Below are positions 43,701 to 52,462 of a DNA stretch of 64,000 nucleotides, one piece after another. The position numbers were made by a program, and so were the translations under genes. Source of the DNA: Rosettibacter sp964572725 (lineage in GTDB: Bacteria > Bacteroidota > Ignavibacteria > Ignavibacteriales > Melioribacteraceae); the NCBI GenBank assembly GCA_964572725.1, contig CAZNFW010000013.1, forward strand, positions 3,171 to 67,170. Reading direction: 5' to 3'. The notes beneath the pieces were generated by a model, which was not told the DNA's origin, did not search any database, and saw nothing but the letters and a program-made list of their open reading frames with translations. The stretch's first letter is position 1; each line of letters begins with the position of its first letter.

Positions 43701-44451
43701 GCAAAATGCCCCATCTTTCTCGTATAAAATCGAGCTGTGCTTCTAAATTATTCGGTGCAATAAGTATTGGAGTTTTGAAAAATGTAAATAAATCCTGATT
43801 ATCAAGACCAAACTTTTTTTCATGCTTAAAAAATTCTTCAAGTGCATCAATTACTTTTTTATATAAATTTTTATTTGAAAAATAATTTTCATCAAAAAGC
43901 TCAATTATATTTTTGTTAGCTGGATTAAAGTTAGCAAAATAAAGAAGTGATAACTCTTCGAGCGTTATTTCTTGATTAGATTTATTTTCTGTAAATGAAT
44001 TTAAATAATCATACGCACCAATTTTGCCTCTGTAAACATCAAGCGGCGGGAATAAATCAACAAATTCAAATAAAATTTTTCTAAGATTATCTTCACCAAT
44101 TTCTTTTTGAAGATAATTTAATGCCCTTTGATAAACACCCGGATTAACTTGAATTTCGTACTGTCTGAATAAGTAATGATAAATCTCATCAATCAAAGCG
44201 GAAGCATTTAATTTACCAGCTTGAACATAATTTTCTGGATGTCTTTTCAAATTTATTTTATGAACAAAAACTCTAACAGAGTGAAAATCGGCAAATATCA
44301 CATTCCCATTAATTGAAAATATTTCTTCTGAAAAATCATATTTCTTTCTGATTTCTCTTGCAATGTGAAATTCGTACTTAGGAAATTTTCTATACAGTAA
44401 AAAATCATCAGAATAAAATTTACAGCTTATTTTTGTATAATATTTCTTCAT
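40765..44451 (-). CDS. Very large cytosolic GH13 alpha-amylase-family protein
   Basis: A 1228-residue protein without a signal peptide. The central part is a GH13 barrel: DMVPNHTGIYSKW (region I), IIRFDAAMTLTKRHF with the nucleophile Asp (about residue 553), LLLAEAFWLLEGYF with the acid/base Glu (about 620), and FMSNPDEETAIKQ for the third acid. VTMPGLPMFAHGQIEGF follows. It is flanked by about 330 N-terminal residues, with a proline/glycine stretch GPVVGGGPPPVVPPQY near 270-285, and about 350 helical C-terminal residues. I do not recognise either flank. Substrate is likely an alpha-glucan such as glycogen or maltodextrin. No other glycogen genes are nearby. Confidence 0.9.
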   Translation of the reverse strand: MKKYYTKISCKFYSDDFLLYRKFPKYEFHIAREIRKKYDFSEEIFSINGNVIFADFHSVRVFVHKINLKRHPENYVQAGKLNASALIDEIYHYLFRQYEIQVNPGVYQRALNYLQKEIGEDNLRKILFEFVDLFPPLDVYRGKIGAYDYLNSFTENKSNQEITLEELSLLYFANFNPANKNIIELFDENYFSNKNLYKKVIDALEEFFKHEKKFGLDNQDLFTFFKTPILIAPNNLEAQLDFIRERWGILLDEKFIKKILSSKDFIKEEYGPVVGGGPPPVVPPQYKGKISDADLLRLGKSGYRYAHDISKTYEEPEQFTADTDWMPNVVLIAKNTYVWLDQLSKKYHRHIRTLDQIPDEELEQLSRWGFNALWLIGIWERSSASKKIKHLMGNIEAAASAYSLYDYQIASDLGGEDAFQNLNARAKRYGIRLASDMVPNHTGIYSKWIVEHPEYFIQTEFPPFPNYSFSGPDLSDDPFIQIRIEDGYWTRRDAAVVFERIDNRTGERRYIYHGNDGTNMPWNDTAQLNMLLPEVREAVIQKIFEVARKFSIIRFDAAMTLTKRHFSRLWYPEPGTGGDIPSRADFALTKEEFDKLFPVEFWREVVDRINTEMPNTLLLAEAFWLLEGYFVRTLGMHRVYNSAFMNMLMREENEKYRDLITNTLEFEPEILKRYVNFMSNPDEETAIKQFGSDDKYFGVCTLMVTMPGLPMFAHGQIEGFIEKYGMEYQKAYYHETPNQYLIDRHEREIFPLMKKRYLFSSIDNFWFYDFIDNYGHVNENVFAYSNYVNGERVIVFYNNKFENAAGKIYRTTPKLIPVNDKKEIFTKTITSALNLKRSKEYYYIFRDHVTNLEYLRSGYDFEIEGLYVELGAFKYAVFLDFREVYDEFGDWEKLNRKLQGKGVPSVARALVEMQLEPIHIAFEHMFDDEILNNFVKACVAGDNEEIQKDVRIKFIDNKYYRLLSTINSHLNLNQDIKPILKNFDREISAVRKFNNLLSLYFSLEENPLNINLHKAVVTNKARNYKEDSILFIMWLVISNIGQMFEDEGDINKRNYINKILLDSPIRNILKKLGRGEYDIFRSMLLINILQEINTGLIDLFCTIKETEQKNISNKIELGCIVKLLTDENVKLFIGVNEYQNIVYYSKENFEELLDWLLTISLLEKIILIILENNPETEEDYEKLHPEIVELINSSFKKYQLIKKLSDESGYRLEDLIDSLNELSERIES

Positions 44452-44762
44452 CTTAACAAAATTAATTTCAAATCCACTTACAATATAATTAATTAAGTTG
44501 TCTGATTAAACCTATTTTTGTGTGATATAAATATATTCTTTCATCTATTATCGAAATTTTTATTAGTATTTTAATTTGAATTGAAAGCAGAATGCTGAAA
44601 AAGTTATTTACGATTTTATTTAGTGAATAGTAATCAATATCCCGGAAAAATTTCATAAAGTTGATGAACCATAAATTTTGTCAACTTGAGAAGTACCTTA
44701 TGTTTAATTGTGATTAGTTCAGTATTATAGTATATTTTTTAACCAAAAATTAGATTTTTAAT
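44452..44762. other. 311-base divergent promoter region
   Basis: Separates the GH13 gene and mutS, so it must hold both promoters. TATTTTTG-like and TAATTTTG-like elements occur but are not convincing in such AT-rich DNA. A weak inverted repeat AAGTTGA-N16-TCAACTT lies at 44658-44687. Nothing else is seen. Confidence 0.5.
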
Positions 44763-47378
44763 ATGTCCGTTACACCGTTAATGGCTCAATATGCAAGGAT
44801 AAAAGAACAATACCCGGATACTATTTTGTTGTTCAGGGTTGGAGATTTTTTTGAAACTTTTGAAGAAGATGCAAAAATAGCTTCAAAAGTTCTCGGGATT
44901 ACATTAACAAAGCGTTCTAACGGTGCTGCAGAAGATGTACCGCTTGCAGGTTTTCCTCACCATGCAATTGATACTTATTTGCCTAAACTTGTGCGTGCTG
45001 GTTATCGTGTTGCTGTATGCGAGCAGATGGAAGACCCTAAATTTGCAAAAGGAATAGTTAAGCGGGAAGTAATTGAAGTGGTTACTCCCGGTGTTGCTTT
45101 CTCCGAAAAACTTCTTGACCATAAGAAGAATAATTATCTTCTTTCAATATTTATTCAAAATGATATTGCTGGGCTTGCATTTTGCGATATCTCAACAGGC
45201 GAATTTCAAACTTATGAGGTAAATAAATCTGAACTAAGCAGTCAATTTGGATTAATAAATCCTTCTGAAATTTTAATTCCCAAAAAATTAAAAAATGAAC
45301 TCGAACCATTAATTCAAAAGTATGCTTCAAATGCAAGAATCACAAAAATTGATGACTGGATTTTTGATTATGAATATTGTTCAGAACTTTTAATGAATCA
45401 TTTCAATGTAAAAACTTTGAAGGGATTTGGAATTGAAAATTTAAACACAGCGATATGTGCATCAGGTGCAGCATTAAATTATTTACGCGAAACTCAAAAA
45501 GCTAATCTTCCGCATATCAGTAAAATTAGCCGTTATAATCCATCTGATTACATGATTCTTGATTACTCCACAAAACGGAATCTTGAAATATTATACACAA
45601 TGCACGAAGGAGAGCGTGAAGGTTCCTTAATTTCAATTCTCGATAGAACTCAAACTGCAATGGGAGGAAGATTACTTAAAAAATGGATTACTGCCCCGCT
45701 CAAAAAGCTTGAGCCGATAATTAAACGTCAGGAATGTGTTGAAGAATTTTTTAATAATAAATCACTAAGAAAAAATTTGCAAAATGAACTTAAAGAAATT
45801 GGTGATTTAGAAAGATTAATCTCAAAAGTATGCACTGGTAGAATTAATCCTCGTGAGATGATAAATCTTAAAACATCTCTCAAAAAAATTCCATTAATAA
45901 AACAACTACTTGATCAGACAAAAGCAGAAACCTTAAGAACAATTAATTATAGACTTAACAGTTTAGACTGGCTTGTTGAAAAAATTGAAAAAGCTATTGT
46001 TGATGAACCACCTCTTACAATTTCTGACGGCGGCGTAATTAGAAATGGTTATAATCCTGAACTTGATGAATTAAGACAATTATCATCAAATGCAAAAGAA
46101 TGGATTTCGAATTTACAAAAGACGGAAAGAGAAAGAACAAAAATTCCATCTCTAAAAGTAAGCTACAATAAAGTATTTGGTTACTATATTGAGATAAGTC
46201 ATGCCAATAAAGATAAAGTACCTGAAAATTACATTCGAAAACAAACGCTTGTAAATTGTGAAAGATACATAACACCAGAACTAAAAGAGTATGAAGAAAA
46301 AATCTTAAATGCTCAAGAAAATATTTCAAAACTTGAATATGAATTATTTGAACAGGTAAGATTGGAAGCAGCTTCTTCAGTTGAGGAAATTCAGGAAAAT
46401 GCAAGACTTATTGCAATGCTGGATTGTTTTCAATCACTTGCTGATTGTGCAGATGATTATAATTATGTAAAACCAGTAATTGATGAATCCGATGTAATTG
46501 AAATTATAGATGGAAGACATCCGGTTGTAGAAAGAATTCTGCCACCCGGAGAAAAATTCACACCAAACAGCTGCAAACTTTCATCTTCCGAAAATCAAAT
46601 TATTATTTTAACCGGACCAAATATGGCTGGCAAATCAGTTTATCTTCGACAGGTAGGATTAATTGTACTATTAGCACAAATTGGTTCATTCATTCCGGCT
46701 AAAGAAGCTCGTATAGGTCTGGTTGATAGAATTTTTACACGTGTTGGTGCAAGCGATAATATTGCATCCGGAGAAAGCACTTTTCTTGTTGAAATGCAAG
46801 AAGCAGCAAATATATTAAATAATGCGACAAGCAAAAGTTTAATTCTGCTTGATGAAATTGGAAGAGGCACAAGTACATTTGATGGGATCTCAATTGCATG
46901 GGCAATAACTGAATATCTGCATGATTATCCCAACCTGAATGCAAAAACTCTTTTTGCAACTCATTATCACGAATTAAATGAAATGGCTCAATTATTCCCA
47001 AGAATAAAAAATTATAAAGTCGAAGTTCGTGAATATGGTGATAAAGTAATTTTTCTGCATAAAGTTACGCCGGGCAGTGCAGACCACAGCTATGGAATTC
47101 AGGTTGCACAAATGGCGGGGCTGCCAGAATTTGTAACTAAAAGAGCAAAACAAATTTTAGAAAACCTCGAAAGCAAAGAACTTACTCCCTACGAAATTAA
47201 AAAAGCCAAACTCGCTAAATTAAAACATCAGGACAGTTATCAAATAAATTTATTTGAATTCAAAGACGACGAACTGCGAAAAGAAATTTCTGATATATCA
47301 ATTGAAAATATTACTCCGCTTGAAGCTCTCAACAAATTAAATGAACTTAAAAAGAAAATAGATGAGAAAAAAAATTAG
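44763..47378 (+). CDS. mutS: DNA mismatch repair protein MutS
   Basis: Recognises mismatches and recruits MutL. The 871 residues begin with the MutS-I domain (TPLMAQYARIKEQYPDTILL) and the mismatch-contact FRVGDFFETFEEDA (Phe-x-Glu). The ATPase has Walker A TGPNMAGKSVYLRQV, ESTFLVEMQEAANIL, Walker B SLILLDEIGRGTSTFDGISI and the switch ATHYHELNEMA. The C terminus is the usual helical tail. Length and motifs show MutS1, not MutS2. The next gene, a lipoprotein, follows after one base. Confidence 0.97.
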   Translation: MSVTPLMAQYARIKEQYPDTILLFRVGDFFETFEEDAKIASKVLGITLTKRSNGAAEDVPLAGFPHHAIDTYLPKLVRAGYRVAVCEQMEDPKFAKGIVKREVIEVVTPGVAFSEKLLDHKKNNYLLSIFIQNDIAGLAFCDISTGEFQTYEVNKSELSSQFGLINPSEILIPKKLKNELEPLIQKYASNARITKIDDWIFDYEYCSELLMNHFNVKTLKGFGIENLNTAICASGAALNYLRETQKANLPHISKISRYNPSDYMILDYSTKRNLEILYTMHEGEREGSLISILDRTQTAMGGRLLKKWITAPLKKLEPIIKRQECVEEFFNNKSLRKNLQNELKEIGDLERLISKVCTGRINPREMINLKTSLKKIPLIKQLLDQTKAETLRTINYRLNSLDWLVEKIEKAIVDEPPLTISDGGVIRNGYNPELDELRQLSSNAKEWISNLQKTERERTKIPSLKVSYNKVFGYYIEISHANKDKVPENYIRKQTLVNCERYITPELKEYEEKILNAQENISKLEYELFEQVRLEAASSVEEIQENARLIAMLDCFQSLADCADDYNYVKPVIDESDVIEIIDGRHPVVERILPPGEKFTPNSCKLSSSENQIIILTGPNMAGKSVYLRQVGLIVLLAQIGSFIPAKEARIGLVDRIFTRVGASDNIASGESTFLVEMQEAANILNNATSKSLILLDEIGRGTSTFDGISIAWAITEYLHDYPNLNAKTLFATHYHELNEMAQLFPRIKNYKVEVREYGDKVIFLHKVTPGSADHSYGIQVAQMAGLPEFVTKRAKQILENLESKELTPYEIKKAKLAKLKHQDSYQINLFEFKDDELRKEISDISIENITPLEALNKLNELKKKIDEKKN

Positions 47379-47379
47379 T

Positions 47380-47988
47380 ATGAAATTTTTATTCATAGCA
47401 ATTTCATTTTTTCTAATTTCTTCGTGTGGACAAAATTATACTCATGAAGAAATTAATTACATCAAATCAATTGAAGAGCAAAGAAAAATTAAAAATGAGT
47501 ATATGAAAAATGACCCTGCATCTCCATTCAATTATAAAGGCAAAGTAGAATTTCATGAATTGAAATATTTTGATGTTGACCCAAAATTTGTTTTCAAAAG
47601 CAAATTGTATGAATACAATCCAAAAGATACAATTACAATTTATGGTACAAAGGGAGAAGCAAGAAAAGCAGTAAGATATGGTTTTGTAATAATTAATTAT
47701 GATAACAAAGAATACAAAGTAAATGTTTATGAAGGAACGACAAAATCCGGGGAAATATTTTATTCAATCTGGTTTACAGATAAGACCACCAATAAAGAAA
47801 CCTATGGTGTAGGAAGATATCTTGATTTTGAAAAACATGATAATCCAGATTATATTTATACCATAGATTTTAATTTAGCATATAATCCTTATTGTGCATA
47901 CAATCCAAATTACTCGTGTGCAATTCCAACAAAGGAAGATTTTATACCAATAGAAATTAAAGCAGGAGAAAAAAAATTTCATAATTAG
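47380..47988 (+). CDS. DUF1684 family lipoprotein
   Basis: A 202-residue predicted lipoprotein. The frame is open to 47362 inside mutS, but the start is set at 47380 because MKFLFIAISFFLISSCGQ is a complete lipoprotein signal. DUF1684 traits are SPFNYKGKVEFHELKYFDVD, GFVIINYDNKEYKVNVYEG, FTDKTTNKETYGVGRYLD, and the conserved DFNLAYNPYCAYNPNYSC with IPIEIKAGEK. Function is unknown. It is one base after mutS and 14 before DAHP synthase. Confidence 0.88.
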   Translation: MKFLFIAISFFLISSCGQNYTHEEINYIKSIEEQRKIKNEYMKNDPASPFNYKGKVEFHELKYFDVDPKFVFKSKLYEYNPKDTITIYGTKGEARKAVRYGFVIINYDNKEYKVNVYEGTTKSGEIFYSIWFTDKTTNKETYGVGRYLDFEKHDNPDYIYTIDFNLAYNPYCAYNPNYSCAIPTKEDFIPIEIKAGEKKFHN

Positions 47989-48002
47989 AAAGGAGTAAAA
48001 AA

Positions 48003-49016
48003 GTGGTAGTAATACTTGAAAAACATGCAACACCAGAACAAATTGAAAATGTAATAAAGCATCTCGAAGGTTTTGGATTTCAGGTTCATAAATCAGTTGG
48101 TGCCGAAAGGACAATACTTGGTGCAATTGGAGTAAAACCTGATTTCGATATTAGAAAAGTAAGTATTCTTGAAGGGGTTGAAGAAGTTTATCGGGTAACA
48201 ACACCATACAAACTGGCAAGCAGAAATTTCAAAGAAGAAAACACTGTAATAAAAATTAAAGATGTAGAAATTGGCGGCAACAAAGTTGTAATGATGGCTG
48301 GTCCCTGTTCAGTTGAAAATGAAGACCAGATTTTCAGGCTTGCAGAAGTTGTAGCAAAATCGGGTGCTAGAATCTTAAGAGGTGGTGCATTTAAGCCAAG
48401 AACCTCTCCATATTCATTTCAGGGTTTAGGTGAAGAAGGATTAAAATTAATGCGCGCTGCTGCCGATAAATACAATCTTCTCGTAATTACAGAAGTAATG
48501 CAAATAAGTCACATCGAATTAATTGAACCTTATACTGATATATTTCAGGTTGGTGCACGCAATATGCAAAACTTTCCATTGCTTAAAGAACTTGGCAATG
48601 TTAAAAAACCAGTTATGCTTAAAAGAGGTATTGCAGCAACAGTTGAAGAATGGTTAATGTCGGCTGAATATATTTTAAGCGGCGGTAATAGCAATGTTAT
48701 GCTCTGTGAAAGAGGTATAAGAACATTTGAAAATGCTACAAGAAATACTTTTGATTTATCTGCAATTCCTGTTGTGCATAAAAAAAGTCATTTGCCTGTA
48801 ATTGCCGATCCATCACACGCAACAGGTATTAGAGATCAGGTTCCACCAATGGCACGCGCCGCTGTTGCTGCTGGTGCAGATGGACTGATGATTGAAATTC
48901 ATGATGACCCAGAAAATGCTCTTTCTGATGGTCCTCAAGCTCTTTATCCGGATACTTACCTAAAATTAATGAACGAACTTCGTTTAATTGCTCAAGCTAT
49001 TGGAAGGGATTTCTAA
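48003..49016 (+). CDS. aroF: 3-deoxy-7-phosphoheptulonate synthase (DAHP synthase)
   Basis: First step of aromatic amino acid synthesis: joins phosphoenolpyruvate and erythrose 4-phosphate. The 337 residues carry an N-terminal ferredoxin-like regulatory domain (VVVILEKHATPEQIENVI) as in Thermotoga-type type I-beta enzymes. The barrel has MMAGPCSVENEDQIF, RGGAFKPRTSPYSFQGLG, QVGARNMQNF, KRGIAATVEEWL and DPSHATGIRDQV. The start is GTG with a strong AAAGGAG SD. Prephenate dehydrogenase follows directly. The regulatory domain suggests feedback inhibition by Phe or Tyr. Confidence 0.96.
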   Translation: MVVILEKHATPEQIENVIKHLEGFGFQVHKSVGAERTILGAIGVKPDFDIRKVSILEGVEEVYRVTTPYKLASRNFKEENTVIKIKDVEIGGNKVVMMAGPCSVENEDQIFRLAEVVAKSGARILRGGAFKPRTSPYSFQGLGEEGLKLMRAAADKYNLLVITEVMQISHIELIEPYTDIFQVGARNMQNFPLLKELGNVKKPVMLKRGIAATVEEWLMSAEYILSGGNSNVMLCERGIRTFENATRNTFDLSAIPVVHKKSHLPVIADPSHATGIRDQVPPMARAAVAAGADGLMIEIHDDPENALSDGPQALYPDTYLKLMNELRLIAQAIGRDF

Positions 49017-50099
49017 TTGGAAATTAAAAAAATTTCTATACTTGGTTTGGGATTAATCGGCGGTTCGCTGGCAAAAGCACTAAGAAGAAACAATTTGAAT
49101 TTCTTTATCTCATCCTTCGACCGCCCTCATATTTTAGAACAGGCTTTCAACGACAAAGTAATTGACCAGAAACTCAACAATATTCAAGAAGCACTTAATT
49201 CCGATTTAATATTTTTATGTTTTCCAGTAGATTTATCAATTCAAGCATTTAAAGAATTAATTCCAAATCTTAAAGAAAATCAAATTATAACTGATGTATG
49301 CGGGGTTAAAGAAATATTTCAACAAATATGGAATGAAAATTCAGTTAATGGTTATTATATAGGCGGGCACCCAATGGCAGGAAAAGAAAAGAGTGGATAT
49401 GAAAATTCTGATTCTACTCTTTTTGAAAATTGTATTTATATATTAAACGACACTGCAAAGGAACTGCCTCTAATTCAGCAATTTACTGATTTAATTCATA
49501 AAATAGGTGCAAGAATTACATTTCTGAATCCAAAAGTTCATGATATTATTGTGGCTGCTGTAAGTCACCTTCCTCAGTTAGTTTCTGTATCTTTAATCAA
49601 TTCTGCTGCTTTAAAAGATAGTGATATTAATTTTTTTGATTATGCAGCCGGCGGATTTAGAGATATGACAAGAATTGCATCGAGTGATTTTTCTATCTGG
49701 GAATCAATTATCAAACTAAATAACAAAAATATTCTTCAGGCAATTGATAATTTTATTTTTAATCTCGAAGAAATTAAGAAATCAATCATAAAAAATGATT
49801 TAAAGAAAATAGCACAAAAATTTGAAAGTGCAAGAAGCAAAAGAGATGAAATCCCCAAAAACACAAAAGGATTTCTGTCACCACTTCATGATATATTCGT
49901 TTTTGTAAAAGATGAACCGGGAGTTTTAAGCAAGATTACAACCGCTCTTTTTCAAGCAGGACTTAACATTAAAGATATTGAGTTACTGAAAATAAGAGAA
50001 GGTACAGGTGGAACATTTAGAATATCATTCGAAAGTAAAGAAGCTGCAGATAAAGCTAAAAACATATTAGAACAATCAGGTTTTGAGACAAGGATTTAA
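49017..50099 (+). CDS. tyrA: Prephenate dehydrogenase with C-terminal ACT domain
   Basis: Converts prephenate to 4-hydroxyphenylpyruvate in tyrosine synthesis. The Rossmann start is SILGLGLIGGSLAKALRR; the catalytic His lies in YIGGHPMAGKEKSGYENSD, and AAVSHLPQLVSVSLI and YAAGGFRDMTRIASSD follow. From about residue 285 there is an ACT domain (DIFVFVKDEPGVLSKITTAL, INIKD-like GLNIKDIELL), a typical allosteric site for tyrosine. The start is TTG, immediately after the TAA of DAHP synthase, with GGAAGGG eight bases upstream, so the two are translationally coupled. 360 residues. Confidence 0.94.
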   Translation: MEIKKISILGLGLIGGSLAKALRRNNLNFFISSFDRPHILEQAFNDKVIDQKLNNIQEALNSDLIFLCFPVDLSIQAFKELIPNLKENQIITDVCGVKEIFQQIWNENSVNGYYIGGHPMAGKEKSGYENSDSTLFENCIYILNDTAKELPLIQQFTDLIHKIGARITFLNPKVHDIIVAAVSHLPQLVSVSLINSAALKDSDINFFDYAAGGFRDMTRIASSDFSIWESIIKLNNKNILQAIDNFIFNLEEIKKSIIKNDLKKIAQKFESARSKRDEIPKNTKGFLSPLHDIFVFVKDEPGVLSKITTALFQAGLNIKDIELLKIREGTGGTFRISFESKEAADKAKNILEQSGFETRI

Positions 50100-50209
50100 A
50101 ATTTAATATCAATTAATAAGTACATTTTTCAAGAATTCTTTTAAGTGAAAATAATATTTGAAATAACTATTTTTACGCCGCAATTTTTAAGAAATAGGAG
50201 AATTTTATA

Positions 50210-50773
50210 ATGGCAACAACATCAGACTTCAGACCGGGTATGGTTATTAGATGGAATAATGAATTGTGGACAATCGTAGAATTCCAGCATGTAAATCCTG
50301 GAAACTGGCGTGCTTTTGTAAGAACAAAATTAAAAAATATGAAAACCGGTCGTGTGCTTGAAAATAGATTTCGTGCCGGTGAATCTGTCGACGAAGTTAG
50401 AGTTGAAAGAAGGCAATTTCAGTATTTGTATAGAGACGGTGCTGATTATGTTGTTATGGATAATGAAACATTTGAACAAATTAATATTGCCCCAGAATTA
50501 ATTGGCGAAGGACAAAAATTCTTAAAAGAAAATACAGTAATCGATATTCTCTTTGATGACACACAAATTGTCGCAATTGAATTACCAATTTTTGTAACTC
50601 TCGAAGTTACACAAACCGAACCCGGTGTAAAAGGAGATACAGTTTCAAATGTCATGAAACCTGCAACTCTTGAAACCGGTGCTGTGGTGAGTGTTCCTCT
50701 TTTTATAAATCAAGGTGATAAAATTAAAATTGATACTCGTACCGGCGAATATGTTGAAAGAGTGAAAGAATAA
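50210..50773 (+). CDS. efp: Elongation factor P with an Asn-Trp tip
   Basis: Relieves ribosome stalling at polyproline stretches. The 187 residues are of normal length and keep the family's features: TSDFRPGMVIRWNNELW, FVRTKLKNMKTGRVLENRFR, MDNETFEQI and the C-terminal GDTVSNVMKPATLETGAVV. In the loop that enters the peptidyl centre, most EF-Ps read PGKGxA with a modifiable Lys (or SGRN with Arg). Here it reads PGNWRA, so the tip residue is Asn32 followed by Trp33, with an Arg at position 34. No EF-P modification gene is seen in the window. The start has an AGGAG SD. Confidence 0.96.
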   Translation: MATTSDFRPGMVIRWNNELWTIVEFQHVNPGNWRAFVRTKLKNMKTGRVLENRFRAGESVDEVRVERRQFQYLYRDGADYVVMDNETFEQINIAPELIGEGQKFLKENTVIDILFDDTQIVAIELPIFVTLEVTQTEPGVKGDTVSNVMKPATLETGAVVSVPLFINQGDKIKIDTRTGEYVERVKE

Positions 50774-50788
50774 TTTTCAAATACAGAT

Positions 50789-51478
50789 TTATTTTGTTGC
50801 AATAACAACCTGTACAAGTCCAAATGTTAAAAAGTGTTGTTCGACTTCAGCAAATCCATTCTGGGTGAGTAATTTCTTTAAATCAATTTTTTCTTCAAAT
50901 TCACCCACAGATTCCGGTAAATATTTATATGCTTCTCTGTCTCCTGAAATTAATTTGCCAATTAATGGCAAAATATTATTAAAATAAAAAAGATAGATTT
51001 TTTTAATTAATTTATTTGAGGGTAGACTAAATTCCAGAATTGTAACTTTGCCCTGTTTTTTTAATACTCGATAAAATGATTGAAAACTTTTATTAATATC
51101 ATAAAAATTTCTTACACCAAATGCTACTGTGATATTTGTAAAAGTCTCATCTTTAAAAGGTAAATTCTCTGCTGTGCTTTGAACCAATTTTCCATTACAC
51201 CATTCTGCTTTCTTGTTGAATAACATAAGCATGTTCATTGAAAAATCCAGACCAAAAATTTTACTTACATTAAATTTTTTTGCAGCAATTGCAAAATCGC
51301 CTGTTCCACATGCCACATCCAGCAAAATTGAACTCGAATTCAATTTGCTAAGCTTAATTGCTTTTTTACGCCAGTAATAATCTATTCCAAGACTTAAAAA
51401 ATGATTTAAGAAATCATATCTGCGAGATATTGAATCGAATATTCTTTTAACTCTGCCTTTTTTTGTAATTGAATCCAT
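50789..51478 (-). CDS. menG: Demethylmenaquinone / ubiquinone-type C-methyltransferase
   Basis: A SAM-dependent methyltransferase (UbiE/MenG) of 229 residues for the last step of menaquinone synthesis. Motifs are RRYDFLNHFLSLGIDYYWRK, LLDVACGTGDFAIAA, GLDFSMNML, TNITVAFGVRNFYDINKSF and VTILEFSLPSN. Menaquinone is the likely quinone in this group. The ATG shares one base with the stop of the PAP2 gene (TAATG). Confidence 0.94.
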   Translation of the reverse strand: MDSITKKGRVKRIFDSISRRYDFLNHFLSLGIDYYWRKKAIKLSKLNSSSILLDVACGTGDFAIAAKKFNVSKIFGLDFSMNMLMLFNKKAEWCNGKLVQSTAENLPFKDETFTNITVAFGVRNFYDINKSFQSFYRVLKKQGKVTILEFSLPSNKLIKKIYLFYFNNILPLIGKLISGDREAYKYLPESVGEFEEKIDLKKLLTQNGFAEVEQHFLTFGLVQVVIATK

Positions 51479-52431
51479 TATGTTTTTTCAATAATTCTAT
51501 AAAAATAATTTTCTGACTTTACATTCCACCAATTATAAATGTATTTACCGCTCCACAAAGTAAACAGCATAAAGAATAATCCGCCAATTAAATCAATAAC
51601 ATAGTGATATCTTAAATAAACAGTAGCAAAAATTAAAAGTATTCCATCTGGAATAAAAAAATATCTCATTCTGCTTTTAAATTTTACAGATAAAAACATA
51701 ACAAGCAATGTCATTTGAGTGTGTCCGCTCGGGAAAGCATCTCGTTGAACAATTGCTGCAGGATTTAATGTGCCTTTTGGAATTGATTCTCCTGAGTTTA
51801 CAACTTCTCTCAAAAAATTTGTTAAACAGAGTCCGGGCAGTTCAACATCATTTAATTCAAAATTATGAAGTGTAAATCTTGGACCTATTGCAGGAACTAA
51901 AATATATCCTATATACGAAAGAATAAAACCATAAACAATAATGAATGCCGAATAATCAAGTTCCTTAAGTTTTCCAGTAAAAATTAAATCCAACCCAAGA
52001 ATAATTGGCAAAAAGAAAAAAGTACCATACACAATTTGAAGCAGTTCGGTCAGAAATGGATTAGCAATTTTATAAAGTTCCTGTGTTGGATTCGTATTAA
52101 AAATCATTCTGTCAATTTTAATTAGAAAATCATCATAAATTTCACCTCGAATTGGGTCAACCATATAATAAAGTTCTTTGAAAAAAATTAAAATTAGAGG
52201 AACTAGATACCAGTAATGCAGATGTCTCCAGATTATATTGTTATTATTTACATCTTTATAAGCAACAAAAAATACATAAGTTATAATTAATAAATTTACT
52301 ATCAGATTATTCTGCCAGTAAATAATTTTATTTGAATAAATAATATTAAGAATAGATAAGAACAAGCTAAAAACTATAACAATAAAATCGGTGGGATTAA
52401 TATTCAGAATTAGATTTTTACTTTCTTTCAT
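51478..52431 (-). CDS. PAP2 superfamily membrane phosphatase / inositolphosphotransferase-like
   Basis: A 317-residue integral membrane protein with about six or seven hydrophobic helices. The PAP2 signature is present: AIVQRDAFPSGHTQM (SGH) and VYLRYHYVIDLIGG (H-x3-D). The long N-terminal membrane part resembles Aur1/Ipt1-like 'inositolphosphotransferase' members. Substrate could be an isoprenoid or lipid phosphate. The gene overlaps menG by one base and lies 31 bases after rsmA, forming an rsmA-PAP2-menG operon. Confidence 0.88.
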   Translation of the reverse strand: MKESKNLILNINPTDFIVIVFSLFLSILNIIYSNKIIYWQNNLIVNLLIITYVFFVAYKDVNNNNIIWRHLHYWYLVPLILIFFKELYYMVDPIRGEIYDDFLIKIDRMIFNTNPTQELYKIANPFLTELLQIVYGTFFFLPIILGLDLIFTGKLKELDYSAFIIVYGFILSYIGYILVPAIGPRFTLHNFELNDVELPGLCLTNFLREVVNSGESIPKGTLNPAAIVQRDAFPSGHTQMTLLVMFLSVKFKSRMRYFFIPDGILLIFATVYLRYHYVIDLIGGLFFMLFTLWSGKYIYNWWNVKSENYFYRIIEKT

Positions 52432-52462
52432 GAATAAAATGGAGAATAATTATCAAATAAAT

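Noticed and set aside
46039..47001. Minus-strand ORFs within mutS
   Set aside because: They are shadows of the MutS ATPase region.
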